Positions 1 to 8,945 of a stretch of 64,000 nucleotides of DNA are shown piece after piece. Each line of letters starts with the position of its first letter. Position 1 is the first letter of the stretch. Origin of the DNA: Candidatus Schekmanbacteria bacterium RIFCSPLOWO2_02_FULL_38_14 (GTDB lineage: Bacteria; Schekmanbacteria; GWA2-38-11); the NCBI GenBank assembly GCA_001790855.1, contig MGDH01000036.1, positions 67,604 through 131,603 of the forward strand, in the 5' to 3' direction. The notes beneath the pieces are model-generated. The model saw nothing but the letters and a program-made list of their open reading frames with translations. It was not told the origin of the DNA and did no database searches. Position numbers and translations under genes: made by a program.

Positions 1-84
1 ATTTGCGGAAGAGAAATAGAAATTGTCAAGGCTGGCAAAGGTCCAATCTACTGCTGTGGCCAGCCAATGGTTTTAAAGACATAG
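1..84 (+). CDS. Desulfoferrodoxin N-terminal (desulforedoxin-like) Fe-S4 domain protein, 3' end only
   Basis: The window opens inside a reading frame that ends at a TAG at 82-84. The 27 visible residues contain CGREIEIVKAGKGPIYCCGQ, then PMVLKT. A CG pair followed about 16 residues later by CCGQPM matches the C-terminal half of the rubredoxin-like FeS4 site of desulfoferrodoxin/desulforedoxin (two paired-Cys motifs binding one iron). The protein stops just after the motif, so it is either a stand-alone desulforedoxin-like protein or a short variant without a superoxide-reductase domain. The upstream half lies outside the window. Confidence 0.7.
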   Translation: MCGREIEIVKAGKGPIYCCGQPMVLKT

Positions 85-87
85 TTC

Positions 88-996
88 TTACTTTATCTGA
101 GCCATTTTATCTGAGGCAATTTTTGCTTCTATTGAATCAGGAAACTCCTTAATTACCTTCTGGAAGCTGTTTTTTGCGTTTTCCTTATTCTCTTTTCCAC
201 CAAGCTCAATAAAAGCAATACCCTGTTTCAGATAAGCAGCAGCGACCTTGCTTCCTTTTGGGTATTTCTTTATAACCTCAAAGAATTCAACTATCGCCTC
301 TTCATACTTTTTCTGCGAATAATAACACTCTCCTATCCAGTACTGCGCAGTTCCTGCATTTTTTGAAGAGGAATAAAGCTCCAGATACTCCTTGAATTTC
401 TCCCTTGCCTTTTCATACTCTCCATCAAAAAATTCCTTACAAGCTTCACTATAAAGCACCTCTTCATCTGTTGGCTTCTCTTCCTCAACAGGAACTGTAG
501 TCTCTGAAGATACCTTGTTTTCAGGAGAAGCTGATTCATTTTGTTTGTTCTGCTGAGGCTGTATTGCAGTTGATGTTTCCTTTGAAGGGTTTGTACCAGA
601 AGGAATATAAATCTTTTTTTCAAGCTCTGTAAGGCGGTCTCCAAGAGACTGGATTATAACGGTTAAATTCTTTCTTATCTGCTCAATATCAGGCGAGATT
701 TTTTTGCTTTTAATCTCACTCTCTTCTATTAATCCTTTTATGCTCTGTACTTCAGTGAGCAGGTTTTTCTGGTCGGCTTCCAAATCAGCCTGCTTTCGCT
801 TTAAACCGGAATCAAGTTCTTTTAATTTTTCTTCACTCGTTTTTACTCTCCTGCCAAGTTCCATGTTTTCAGCAGCAACATTATCTCTTAAAGAAATCAG
901 TTCCTTCCTTAGCAGGACTACATCTTCATGGTAAGCACATCCGCTGTATACCATAAGACAAAAAAGCAATAAATTTATTGATAAAAATCCTCTCAC
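88..996 (-). CDS. cpoB: Tol-Pal system protein YbgF/CpoB, TPR lipoprotein
   Basis: This is a 302-residue periplasmic protein and the last gene of the Tol-Pal operon. The N-terminus is a lipoprotein signal with a lipobox-like VYSGC near residue 20. Residues about 25-130 are rich in charged heptads (predicted coiled coil, the trimerisation part of the family). A low-complexity Pro/Glu/Ser linker follows, then C-terminal TPR repeats (for example EYEKAREKFKEYLELY and YEEAIVEFFEVIKKYPKG). In the family it couples the Tol machine to peptidoglycan synthesis during division. The start is GTG at 996, six bases after GAGGAG. It lies downstream of pal on the same strand, as in the classical operon. Confidence 0.88.
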   Translation of the reverse strand: MRGFLSINLLLFCLMVYSGCAYHEDVVLLRKELISLRDNVAAENMELGRRVKTSEEKLKELDSGLKRKQADLEADQKNLLTEVQSIKGLIEESEIKSKKISPDIEQIRKNLTVIIQSLGDRLTELEKKIYIPSGTNPSKETSTAIQPQQNKQNESASPENKVSSETTVPVEEEKPTDEEVLYSEACKEFFDGEYEKAREKFKEYLELYSSSKNAGTAQYWIGECYYSQKKYEEAIVEFFEVIKKYPKGSKVAAAYLKQGIAFIELGGKENKENAKNSFQKVIKEFPDSIEAKIASDKMAQIK

Positions 997-1063
997 CTTA
1001 TACTCCTCAAAAGTAATAACTTTTTTAAACCAGATTCCCTGTGATATACTTTTACAGAAAAAT

Positions 1064-1660
1064 TCATTTTGTAACTATTTCAAAATGAACCCTGCGGTTT
1101 TTTGCCCAGGCAACATCGCTGTGCTCAGGGTCTAAAGGTTTCTCTTCACCATAGCTTATGGTAGAAAGTCTTGACTCGTTTATGCCCAAAGTTACCATAT
1201 ATTCTTTGGCTGCATTTGCTCTTCTTTCGCCAAGGGCTAAATTGTATTCTTCAGTTCCCCTTTCATCGCAGTGACCTTCAATTAAAACCTTGACATCAGA
1301 ATATTTTGAAAGGATTGAAACATTTTTAGATAATTTCTGCCTTGCAGTATCTGTTAGCATAAACTGATCAAACTCAAAGTTAATATCAAGCATCTCTTCC
1401 TGAACCCTTGATGATAGAGCCTCTCCTTTCAATGCTTCCTCATCTAACTTTTCTTCTCCTATTTTTCCTTCTTCAGGCAACCTTCCTTCTCCCTCTTTCG
1501 CACCTTGAGCGGAACCTTCTGCAGCGCCTTCACCCTGAGTCTCTTCAGTTGTTTCTGGTTTAATAAGCTGTTTTTTTGCGCATCCGTAAAAAATCAGAAG
1601 CGGTGTGATCAGTGCAATAACCCCTGCAATAAAAACCATCCCTTTTAAACCTCTCTTCAT
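1064..1660 (-). CDS. pal: Peptidoglycan-associated lipoprotein Pal
   Basis: Pal anchors the outer membrane to peptidoglycan and is the target of TolB. The N-terminal signal ends in a lipobox (LLIFYGC), so the mature protein begins with an acylated Cys. A roughly 50-residue Glu/Gly-rich linker follows, then an OmpA-like peptidoglycan-binding domain over the last 105 residues (FEFDQFMLTD, LIEGHCDERGTEEYNLALGE, RRANAAKEYM, and NRRVHFEI at the end). The start is chosen at ATG 1660. An in-frame GTG at 1672 sits directly against the AGGAGG and is less likely. tolB is upstream and cpoB downstream on the same strand. Confidence 0.93.
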   Translation of the reverse strand: MKRGLKGMVFIAGVIALITPLLIFYGCAKKQLIKPETTEETQGEGAAEGSAQGAKEGEGRLPEEGKIGEEKLDEEALKGEALSSRVQEEMLDINFEFDQFMLTDTARQKLSKNVSILSKYSDVKVLIEGHCDERGTEEYNLALGERRANAAKEYMVTLGINESRLSTISYGEEKPLDPEHSDVAWAKNRRVHFEIVTK

Positions 1661-1697
1661 TTTCCCTTTCACCTCCTTTTAAAACTATGTCAGAATA

Positions 1698-3038
1698 CTA
1701 GTTGTTAACAGCAATAACCGGAGACCATGATGGATTGGATTCATTTCCCTTAGTAATACCTACTAACCTCTGGTTACTCCCGTTTGAATTCATCATATAA
1801 ATTTTTGCCGTTCCTGTTCTGGTAGAGCTGAATGCTATAAAACGCCCGTCAGGAGACCAACTCGGTGATTCATTGTTTCCTGAATTATTAGTATGCTTTT
1901 TCATATCACTTCCGTCAACATTTATTACACAGATATCAAACAAACCGTTCTGCTGGGAAACAAAAGCAATCCTATCTCCCTTTGGAGACCAGCAGGGTGA
2001 AGCATTATAATTGCCTTCAAATGTCAATCTTCTCAAACTGCCTCCCTCTGAATCCATAATATAAATCTGAGGCGTTCCTGAACGGCTTGAAGTAAATGCC
2101 AGCCACTTTCCGTTAGGTGCCCATGAAGGCGAAACATCAATGGAAAAATTTTCGGTCAGCCTTTTCAGTCCGTCTCCCTCGGGACTCATAGTATAGATAT
2201 CAGAATTGCCATTAACAGACAATGTAGTGGCTATTCTGTTATTAGCCCTGCACCATGAACCTCCCAGATTTAACCCCTTTCTGACTGAAAGGTTTGTTTC
2301 CTTAAATACCGTTAAATCCAGAAGATAAAGCTTTGGGCTGCTTGCTTTGAATGAAGTATAAATCAGCTTTCTCCCATCCGGAGACCAGTTAGGTGTTAAG
2401 TTTATAGATTTATTTGACGTCAGCCTGTACAAATTAAAGCCATCATAGTCCATCAGATATATCTCTTTATTACCTGTCTGGTTTGAAACAAATGCTATTT
2501 TTGTATCAAACACACCTTCTGTTCCTGAGAGTTTCAGCAGAATCTCATTTGCAAACTTGTGCGCCATTTTTCTTAAATCACCTGTTTTCCCTTTATATCT
2601 TTTTCCTGTTACAAACTGTCCCTGAGTTATATCAAAAAGCCGCATCTCGACTGATAAAGAATCTTCTTTTTGAATGATTGCACCCTTTATCAAAAGTTCA
2701 GCCCCTGTAAATGCCCATTTTTTAAAATCAATCTCCTGTCCTGTGATTCCCTCCTCATCATACTGAGGCGGAATTTTTTTTGCATCAACTATTGAAAAAA
2801 ACCCTGAAAAATCAAGGTCTGCTGAGAGTGTGTCTCTTACTACATTTCCTGATTTTTTTTCATCCTGCAGGTTGCTCAGGCTTTTCAACTCGCAGATTGC
2901 TATTGGAAATTTTTTCATAGACGGAGCATTTATATCTATATAAACTTTAGACCATATTCTGGTATCTGTAAGTAAAAAGGAAAAAATAATGACCAAAACC
3001 AAAATCTGTGTAATCTTTTTTCTAATCTGTGTAATCAT
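1698..3038 (-). CDS. tolB: Tol-Pal system beta-propeller protein TolB
   Basis: A 446-residue periplasmic protein. After a hydrophobic N-terminal signal (IRKKITQILVLVIIFSFLLT) comes the TolB N-terminal alpha/beta domain, then a C-terminal six-bladed propeller of PD40 repeats with the recurring pattern WSPDGR..IAF.S....IYMM. TolB binds Pal and the colicin/TolA side of the Tol complex. A longer frame reaches 3134, but its first 32 codons overlap tolA. The ATG at 3038, five bases beyond the tolA stop and directly before the signal peptide, is preferred. Confidence 0.93.
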   Translation of the reverse strand: MITQIRKKITQILVLVIIFSFLLTDTRIWSKVYIDINAPSMKKFPIAICELKSLSNLQDEKKSGNVVRDTLSADLDFSGFFSIVDAKKIPPQYDEEGITGQEIDFKKWAFTGAELLIKGAIIQKEDSLSVEMRLFDITQGQFVTGKRYKGKTGDLRKMAHKFANEILLKLSGTEGVFDTKIAFVSNQTGNKEIYLMDYDGFNLYRLTSNKSINLTPNWSPDGRKLIYTSFKASSPKLYLLDLTVFKETNLSVRKGLNLGGSWCRANNRIATTLSVNGNSDIYTMSPEGDGLKRLTENFSIDVSPSWAPNGKWLAFTSSRSGTPQIYIMDSEGGSLRRLTFEGNYNASPCWSPKGDRIAFVSQQNGLFDICVINVDGSDMKKHTNNSGNNESPSWSPDGRFIAFSSTRTGTAKIYMMNSNGSNQRLVGITKGNESNPSWSPVIAVNN

Positions 3039-3042
3039 AAAG

Positions 3043-3891
3043 TTACTGCTCAGATGGCAAAAACCTGATTCCAAGCTCAAAATATTCCTCGCCATATCCC
3101 TCAGGAACAGGAGGCAGGGGATTGGATTTTGCAATTGCTCTCAAAGCTGACTGGTCAAAATAAGTATTTCCTGAAGACTTCTCAGTCCACACCTTAACAA
3201 TCTCGCCATCTCTTTTTATTCTTATGGCAATTATGGCTTCAGGTTTTTTATCTGCTGAAGCCGTATTCTCAGGCACAACCCATGAATCTTTTATTTTTGA
3301 CCATATTATGCTATAATATATCTGAAACCTCAAATCTGTTGTTTTGCCTGAGGATACTCCCTGTCCCGGCAATGAATAACCTACTCCTGCCCCTTCTGCT
3401 CCGGGCACTGAACCCGTCTTCACATCTCCCTTTTTTGCCAGAAGCCCCTGTTTTATTTTCTCCACAGCCTTCTCCATTGCCTTATCAGCTTTTTCATCAT
3501 AACCAGAGACAGCAGTTATTTCTTTTTTTATTTCATGTTTTTCTTCTGCCTTCTTTTTCTCCTTCTTTTTATCTTTTTTATTTTCATTCTTGTAAGCCAT
3601 TTTCCTTGCGGAACGGCTTTCTTCAGTCTTTACCTCTTTTTTCAGAACAGGGTTTGGAGATTTAATTTCCTGTACAAGGCTTCCTGGTAAACCAGAAGCA
3701 GGTTCTGTTCTGGGAAGGCTCACAATATCCACTGAAATGACCTGAGAACTGCTTATTTCGATTTTTCTGAAATCAGGTATGTACATCAAAACGCTTATAA
3801 AAACCAAGTGAATTAACAGGGATATGAGCAATCCCTTGAATTCATATTGGATTGCATAACCCCCAAAGCTATTTTCCGCTAAATGTGTCAA
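3043..3891 (-). CDS. tolA: TolA/TonB-type energy-transducing protein
   Basis: This 282-residue protein has the TolA/TonB layout: a single N-terminal membrane anchor (LLISLLIHLVFISVLMYI, about residues 21-38), a long Lys/Glu-rich periplasmic arm (residues 85-150), and a C-terminal TonB-like domain (EAIIAIRIKRDGEIVKVW, DQSALRAIAKSNPLPPVPEGY). Position between tolR and tolB supports the TolA role of transmitting proton-motive energy from TolQR to TolB-Pal. By sequence alone it could be called TonB family. The start is TTG at 3891 behind GAGGAAAAAGTGG, overlapping the tolR end by 23 bases. Confidence 0.85.
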   Translation of the reverse strand: MTHLAENSFGGYAIQYEFKGLLISLLIHLVFISVLMYIPDFRKIEISSSQVISVDIVSLPRTEPASGLPGSLVQEIKSPNPVLKKEVKTEESRSARKMAYKNENKKDKKKEKKKAEEKHEIKKEITAVSGYDEKADKAMEKAVEKIKQGLLAKKGDVKTGSVPGAEGAGVGYSLPGQGVSSGKTTDLRFQIYYSIIWSKIKDSWVVPENTASADKKPEAIIAIRIKRDGEIVKVWTEKSSGNTYFDQSALRAIAKSNPLPPVPEGYGEEYFELGIRFLPSEQ

Positions 3892-4306
3892 CCACTTTTT
3901 CCTCTTCTTCTGTAATCATACCGAGTCTTTCAACACCTGCTTTTTTGGCTTCAGCCATAACCTTAATCACAAAACCGTAGGGAATCTTCTGGTCTGCCCT
4001 CAGATAAAGATCCTTGCTTCCCCTTTTCTGAATCAATTCCCTCAGCTTGCCGCCAAGACTATCAATGCCTATCAATTGTTTGTTCAGGAATATCTTGTTA
4101 CCCTCTCCAATCGTCAAGACGAGCTCTTCTTCTTTGACTTCAACCTGTTTTGCTTCAGCCTTTGGAAGGTTGACATCTATCCCCTGAAGCATCATTGGAG
4201 CAGTTACCATGAATATAATCAGAAGCACAAGCATTACATCAACAAGAGGAGTTACATTTATATCAGAAAGTGCGGTCAGTTCTTTCCTTCCTGTATCTAT
4301 CTGCAA
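3869..4306 (-). CDS. tolR: Biopolymer transporter ExbD/TolR
   Basis: The 145-residue product has one membrane helix near residues 20-40 (PLVDVMLVLLIIFMVT). It carries the conserved aspartate (D23) that takes part in proton conduction, preceded by the signature INVTPLVD. The remainder is the periplasmic ExbD/TolR domain that dimerises and contacts peptidoglycan. It sits between tolQ and tolA, overlaps the latter, and belongs to the Tol-Pal operon. Confidence 0.92.
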   Translation of the reverse strand: MQIDTGRKELTALSDINVTPLVDVMLVLLIIFMVTAPMMLQGIDVNLPKAEAKQVEVKEEELVLTIGEGNKIFLNKQLIGIDSLGGKLRELIQKRGSKDLYLRADQKIPYGFVIKVMAEAKKAGVERLGMITEEEEKVVDTFSGK

Positions 4307-4336
4307 ATTCTTCTCCTTTCCCCTAAGTATTAAGAT

Positions 4337-5077
4337 TTATTTCTGCAAGTGGAAATATTGTCTCTTTACGATATTTAAAAATTCTGAAGAAAAATTATCC
4401 ATCTCGTTTGCCAGAGACTTAACCCTGCTTACAAAATAATTATACGCAACGACAGCAGGTATTGCAGCTGCAAGTCCTGCTGCTGTTGCTATCAGCGCTT
4501 CTGATATTCCAGGAGCAACTACAGCAAGAGAGGCTGAGCCTTTCAATCCTATTCCCCTGAAAGAATCCATTATTCCCCATACAGTCCCGAAAAGCCCTAT
4601 GAAGGGAGCTGTGCTTCCTGTTGTTGCTAAAAACGAAATTGTTCTCTCCAGTTTTGCAATCTGAGACATCACTGCATTCCTCAAGGCTCTGTGCACATTA
4701 TCAATGCTGTCTATTTCAGTTCCAATAGTATCAACGTCAAATGGAACTCTTTCAGGATTTTTTCCTGCCTTTGCTTTTTTAATTTTTATAATTTCCTGAT
4801 ACCCTGCATGAAAAACCTGCGCAAGGGGGCTGTTCTTGTACTGCAATATATTTTCATCTATTGAGGACATATCTTTATTCTTCCAGAAATATTCGAGAAA
4901 ATCATCAGACTCACTTTTGGCTTTGCGCACAAGTTTGAATTTTGAAAAAATAATTCCCCACGAAAGAACAGAAAAACTCAAGAGCAGTAAAAGCACACCC
5001 TTAACCACTAACCCTGCGTGCAGCACTAACCCCAATATTGTACTCTGAGAACTGCTGGCTAAATCAATTATATCCAT
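4337..5077 (-). CDS. tolQ: MotA/TolQ/ExbB proton channel protein TolQ
   Basis: A 246-residue inner-membrane protein and the first gene of the Tol-Pal operon. Hydrophobic segments lie near residues 25-45, 145-170 and 190-213. The ExbB/TolQ signature GLFGTVWGIMDSF (about 161-173) and the Gly/Ala-rich third helix (ISEALIATAAGLAAAIPAVVAYN) are clear. With TolR it forms the proton-driven motor that energises TolA. The upstream 165-base gap to the divergent transporter gene must hold the operon promoter, although no box stands out convincingly. Confidence 0.92.
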   Translation of the reverse strand: MDIIDLASSSQSTILGLVLHAGLVVKGVLLLLLSFSVLSWGIIFSKFKLVRKAKSESDDFLEYFWKNKDMSSIDENILQYKNSPLAQVFHAGYQEIIKIKKAKAGKNPERVPFDVDTIGTEIDSIDNVHRALRNAVMSQIAKLERTISFLATTGSTAPFIGLFGTVWGIMDSFRGIGLKGSASLAVVAPGISEALIATAAGLAAAIPAVVAYNYFVSRVKSLANEMDNFSSEFLNIVKRQYFHLQK

Positions 5078-5242
5078 TGTTTAAACAACCTTTCAGGTAA
5101 AATTAATTTCTCGTATCTATCGCTCTGAACACTGCGACAATTTCCAATATTATTATGAAAAAAAAACATCAAAGTCAATATATTAATTTTTTTTGTTTGC
5201 AAACTATATCTGCTTTTGTTACATAAATTTATTTAATATACC

Positions 5243-6802
5243 ATGAGTAACAATCATCGCGAACAATGGGCATCCCGTTTTGGACTCGTTCTTGCAATGG
5301 CAGGCAATGCCATAGGGCTTGGAAACTTCCTTCGCTTTCCTGTTCAGGCAGCGTCAAATGGCGGCGGGGCTTTTATGATACCATATTTCATTGCCCTCAT
5401 CCTGCTGGGTATTCCTTTAATGTGGATAGAATGGTCAATGGGTCGCTATGGAGGCATCAGAGGTCACGGAACAACGCCAGGAATCTTCAACGCCATGTGG
5501 AAACACCCGATTGCAAAATATATTGGCATTCTCGGCATATTCCTTCCTCTGATAGTAACAATCTACTATGTCTATATAGAATCATGGACTCTCGCGTATA
5601 GCTTTTTCTCTGTTACAGGTAAATATTTTGGCATAACATCAAGAGAAGGAATGGGAGAATTCTTTGGAGGATTTCTTGGTTCAGGTAAAAGCCAGTATTT
5701 CACTGGAATAGCAACAGCTTATATATTCTTTCTTATAACTATAGCTATAAATGTTTTTATTATGTACAGGGGGATTGCTAAGGGAATTGAAACTCTTGCA
5801 AAGATTGCAATGCCTGCTCTGTTCCTGTTCGGTATAGTACTGGTAATAAGGGTTTTCACTCTTGGAGTTCCTCACCCTGCCTATCCTGACAGGAATGTAT
5901 TAAACGGACTCGGATTTATCTGGAATCCTGATTTTAGCCAGTTAAAAAATGGCAGCGTATGGCTTGCCGCTACTGGGCAGATTTTTTTCACCCTGAGCAT
6001 CGGGTTTGGTGCTATCCAGACCTATGCAAGCTATTTACGGGAAAAGGACGATGTTGCCCTGTCAGGTTTAACCACTTCAGTATTCAATGAGTTTGCAGAA
6101 GTAATCCTCGGCGGCTCAATAGCCATACCTGTTGCCTGCGCTTTTTTTGGTATTGCAGCCACACAGGAAATTGCCAAAACAGGAGCTTTCAGCCTCGGCT
6201 TTCAGTCAATGCCAATAATCTTTCAGATGTTTCCATTTGGGCAGCTTTTTGGAACACTATGGTTCCTGCTTCTTTTTTTTGCAGGAATAACCTCATCTGT
6301 AGCAATATCAATGCCTGCAGTTGCTTTCTTGGAAGATGAATTTAAGTTAACAAAACCCAAAGCAGTACTGCTGGTATGGACAATCGTATTCATTTGTGTC
6401 CAGCCGGTTATCTTTGGCAAAGGTTTTCTTGATGAATTGGATTTCTGGGCAGGAACCTTTGGCCTTGCCTTTTTTGCTCTTCTTGAAGTCGTCATTTTTG
6501 CATGGATATTTAAGATGGATAAAGGATGGGAAGAAATCCATATAGGTGCAGACATAAAAATACCAAAGGTTTTTTACTACATCATCAAATACATTACCCC
6601 GGTTTATTTACTCATATTGCTTGGTGCGTGGACATGGCAACAGGGAATCTCAGTTATTATGATGGAAGGAGTAAAGCCTGAGGAAATAATATGGAAATGG
6701 GGCGCAAGGTTGTTAATGGTCGGAATTATATTAGCGCTGATAATCTGTGTCAGAATAGCTTGGAAAAACAAAACTGTTTCAGATGAGGTCAGTCCCGAAT
6801 GA
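5243..6802 (+). CDS. Sodium-dependent transporter, neurotransmitter:sodium symporter (NSS) family, MetP-like
   Basis: A 519-residue polytopic membrane protein of the NSS/SNF family (LeuT fold). The N-terminal signature is visible: WASRFGLVLAMAGNAIGLGN followed by FLRFP, with the unwound TM1 region that binds Na+ and substrate, then NGGGAFMIPYFIALILLG. About twelve hydrophobic segments are present. The family imports amino acids with Na+. A 32-codon gene overlaps its stop by four bases and encodes a MetS-like partner, so this is probably a MetPS-type methionine/alanine importer. Substrate cannot be read from sequence. No strong Shine-Dalgarno precedes the ATG. Confidence 0.9.
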   Translation: MSNNHREQWASRFGLVLAMAGNAIGLGNFLRFPVQAASNGGGAFMIPYFIALILLGIPLMWIEWSMGRYGGIRGHGTTPGIFNAMWKHPIAKYIGILGIFLPLIVTIYYVYIESWTLAYSFFSVTGKYFGITSREGMGEFFGGFLGSGKSQYFTGIATAYIFFLITIAINVFIMYRGIAKGIETLAKIAMPALFLFGIVLVIRVFTLGVPHPAYPDRNVLNGLGFIWNPDFSQLKNGSVWLAATGQIFFTLSIGFGAIQTYASYLREKDDVALSGLTTSVFNEFAEVILGGSIAIPVACAFFGIAATQEIAKTGAFSLGFQSMPIIFQMFPFGQLFGTLWFLLLFFAGITSSVAISMPAVAFLEDEFKLTKPKAVLLVWTIVFICVQPVIFGKGFLDELDFWAGTFGLAFFALLEVVIFAWIFKMDKGWEEIHIGADIKIPKVFYYIIKYITPVYLLILLGAWTWQQGISVIMMEGVKPEEIIWKWGARLLMVGIILALIICVRIAWKNKTVSDEVSPE

Positions 6803-6897
6803 CTTTAAGCGGTTGGATTTTTATGATTATCTCGTGGGGAGTATTAATATTCCTGTTTGTTTTCTGCTTTACAAAACTTTTTACTATTAAAAAATAG
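6799..6897 (+). CDS. MetS-family NSS transporter small subunit
   Basis: A 32-residue gene whose ATG overlaps the transporter stop (ATGA), a sign of translational coupling. It encodes one membrane helix (MTLSGWIFMIISWGVLIFLF, then VFCFTKLFTIKK). The family of tiny single-helix subunits (MetS / MaAIMP small subunit) is known to follow NSS-type methionine or alanine importers and to be required for their activity. The start of the hydrophobic stretch and the aromatic/basic C-terminus fit that family. Confidence 0.75.
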   Translation: MTLSGWIFMIISWGVLIFLFVFCFTKLFTIKK

Positions 6898-6928
6898 AAG
6901 ATATCAAAACCTGACAGTCTGCTAAAAC

Positions 6929-7102
6929 CTATTCCTTATCTTCTATATAACCGCTCCCTCCGCAAGCTTCACACTCCTCTGTCTCAATAGGAACTCTTTC
7001 ATTCTCTCCCTTTACCCATTCTTCAGCAGCAAAATCTTCAATTCTTGAGACATAACCTGTCCCATTACATTTCTTGCATTTTTTCTTTTTATCCTTGGAC
7101 AT
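6929..7102 (-). CDS. Small DnaJ-type CxxCxGxG zinc-finger protein
   Basis: A 57-codon gene starting at ATG 7102. The product has two CxxCxGxG-like knuckles, CKKCNGTGY near residue 9 and CEACGGSGY near residue 44, separated by an acidic middle. This is one zinc site of the DnaJ cysteine-rich type, as seen in many small stand-alone proteins of unknown role. It lies between the NSS transporter (convergent) and tRNA-Cys. Function is not known. Confidence 0.7.
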   Translation of the reverse strand: MSKDKKKKCKKCNGTGYVSRIEDFAAEEWVKGENERVPIETEECEACGGSGYIEDKE

Positions 7103-7117
7103 ATTTTAACCCTCTCA

Positions 7118-7189
7118 AGGCGGCGCCCGGATTTGAACCGGGGAATAACGGTTTTGCAGACCGTCGCCTTACCACTTGGCTACGCCGCC
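7118..7189 (-). tRNA. tRNA-Cys (GCA)
   Basis: On the minus strand a 72-base cloverleaf can be folded. The acceptor stem is GGCGGCG (7189-7183) pairing with CGCCGCC (7125-7119), the anticodon loop is CTGCAAA with anticodon GCA, and the T arm has GGTTCAAATCC. The CCA end is not encoded. Confidence 0.95.
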
Positions 7190-7198
7190 GGAAAGAAA

Positions 7199-7311
7199 GT
7201 GAATAGTCGATAGTGAATAGGAGTTCGTGAATATCAAAGAATGAAAATAGAATTGGCCACTATCTACTGACTACTATTCACTGTTCACCATTCACTATTC
7301 ACTATTCACAA
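7199..7311. repeat. Intergenic repeat of GAATAGTGAATAG type between the two tRNA genes
   Basis: Short units GTGAATAG / CTATTCAC recur in both orientations, so the two sides of this spacer can pair with each other. The same motif reappears between the two lolC/E genes at about 32850-33017. It has no reading frame and looks like a dispersed palindromic intergenic repeat. Confidence 0.6.
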
Positions 7312-7319
7312 AAATAAAG

Positions 7320-7392
7320 AGCGGGAAACGGGACTCGAACCCGCGACCCCAACCTTGGCAAGGTTGTGCTCTACCAGCTGAGCTATTCCCGC
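7320..7392 (-). tRNA. tRNA-Gly (GCC)
   Basis: On the minus strand a 73-base cloverleaf is seen. The acceptor stem is GCGGGAA (7392-7386) paired with TTCCCGC (7327-7321), the D arm is GCTCAGCTGGTAGAGC, the anticodon loop is TTGCCAA giving GCC, and the T arm has GGTTCGAGTCC. CCA is not encoded. Confidence 0.96.
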
Positions 7393-7529
7393 AAAGTAGT
7401 TCTTATTTTATAAATCTTTTCTTCTTTGTCAAACAGAAAATAGCAAATGCCTGTTTAGCAGAAGAGAAAAGGAGAGAAATATCAAGTTAAGATATAGAAG
7501 AGATAAGAAACCTTTTGCAACCAAAATGG

Positions 7530-8945
7530 TTAATTGAATTTTTTTGTATTTTTATAATCTGAGGGAATTAACCATGTATCAAGGTTGTAATTATAGAAAT
7601 CAGTTTTTTTATGGGTTAAGAAGTATAGGAAAAATGAAGCGTAGTGAGTACTTCTACGGTACAATAATAAAATAAGACGGACAAAGTAATAAAAGTAAAC
7701 ACGTTTGGAAGATTCTGGTATTGAATAACGAGATGCCAACTTATTAAAGGGGATAAATATTTCATGGAAAATGTAAGATATTTTTTTCGAGAGACTGATA
7801 TCAGAATGAAACTTTTTATATATCCTCGGAGCAATAGATTTCTTTTTCTCATGACAGAGAATACGATTTTGTGCATCTAATAATATTTTTCCGCTGAATG
7901 GTTTGGGTTTAAGGTTATCAAATAATTTGTTTGGTATTTTCAATCCAAGAATCTCCTTGCAGAGATAAAGCATAAGATAAAGATATTTTCCAACGCCCCA
8001 CTCACAGGCACGAGATTGAAGCTGATTCCAATCAATCCCTGAAGAGTAATGATTAATAATTGTTGCAATGTCGCAGCAAGGTCTTAGACCATGATTTTTG
8101 AATTTTTCATTATGAGAAATATGTAAAGATAGATGTAGCAGCAAATCTTCAGGAGAAAGTACCAGCATGTCTGTTCCATTGGTTTTTACTCTTTTTGCTC
8201 TTTTCCATATTTCTTCTATGGCTATATCAAATGGACTATTCTGATCTGCAATTGTCCAGTGTATCTCTAAATGTTTTATACCTTTTGAATTACTGAAAGG
8301 GTGCGAATGGTGGTGAATTTTTTTATACTGTCTGATAAGGTCAGTTTGTTTTAAAACATCCTGGTCTATTCCGAAGTAAGAATAAACTTTTTGATTCAAC
8401 TGCGAGTATTTAAACCCATTTTGAAGCAGTAACTTTTCAGCTTTGTCTAAATCTTCTTTTTTTATCAAGATATCTATATCACCCATAGGTCTAAGACCAA
8501 TACCTTTATACACAAATTGGGCAAGATGGCTTCCCTTGAGAAGGATAACCTTTATCTCCGCTGCGTGGAGAATTTCTATTACTTTGAATAAATTTTTAAA
8601 ATTTGTTTCATTGACAATGCATGCTTTTAGATAGGCTAATTTAATTTGCTGTAGAAAATTGTCTGGAATGCCTGAATGTTGCAGAAGTGAAGGTTTTTCT
8701 TTAATGATTTTGTACAATAAAGAGGCTGTTTTCCAGCATATTGATTTTTCATAAACCACATTCCAGTCAATATTTGAAAAGTTAAAATTCACAAAATCGT
8801 CGTCATTTTCGCCACTGAATTCTGAGCGAAGGCAGTTAATGATAAATTGTTCTTCAGGCAGTAGTTTCAGATTATTGGTTGGTTCTACGCTAAAGAATTT
8901 TTGCATTTGTCTAATCTGTGAAAGGCTTTGGGAGGCTTGTTTCAT
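7530..8945 (-). CDS. Nucleotidyltransferase family protein (NTP_transf_5-like), last gene of the Scm cassette
   Basis: This 471-residue protein shows the nucleotidyltransferase core at residues 130-165: VILLKGSHLAQ, then RPMGDIDILI, where D156 and D158 are the metal-binding pair. It matches the uncharacterised NTP_transf_5 group, which often accompanies PqqD-like proteins and HPr-kinase-like proteins in peptide-natural-product clusters. The substrate is unknown. The first codons overlap the upstream S26 peptidase gene by 35 bases, and an ATG at 8903 just after that gene's stop is an alternative start. It is the distal gene of a same-strand run beginning at the PqqD-like gene (13384). Confidence 0.75.
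   Translation of the reverse strand: MKQASQSLSQIRQMQKFFSVEPTNNLKLLPEEQFIINCLRSEFSGENDDDFVNFNFSNIDWNVVYEKSICWKTASLLYKIIKEKPSLLQHSGIPDNFLQQIKLAYLKACIVNETNFKNLFKVIEILHAAEIKVILLKGSHLAQFVYKGIGLRPMGDIDILIKKEDLDKAEKLLLQNGFKYSQLNQKVYSYFGIDQDVLKQTDLIRQYKKIHHHSHPFSNSKGIKHLEIHWTIADQNSPFDIAIEEIWKRAKRVKTNGTDMLVLSPEDLLLHLSLHISHNEKFKNHGLRPCCDIATIINHYSSGIDWNQLQSRACEWGVGKYLYLMLYLCKEILGLKIPNKLFDNLKPKPFSGKILLDAQNRILCHEKKKSIAPRIYKKFHSDISLSKKISYIFHEIFIPFNKLASRYSIPESSKRVYFYYFVRLILLLYRRSTHYASFFLYFLTHKKTDFYNYNLDTWLIPSDYKNTKKFN

Noticed and set aside
5266..5601. Second plus-strand frame within the NSS transporter
   Set aside because: Alternative-frame shadow of a well-supported transporter, with no RBS.
7199..7311. 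A third tRNA or small RNA between the two tRNA genes
   Set aside because: No cloverleaf can be formed. The sequence consists of CTATTCAC/GTGAATAG repeat units found elsewhere.
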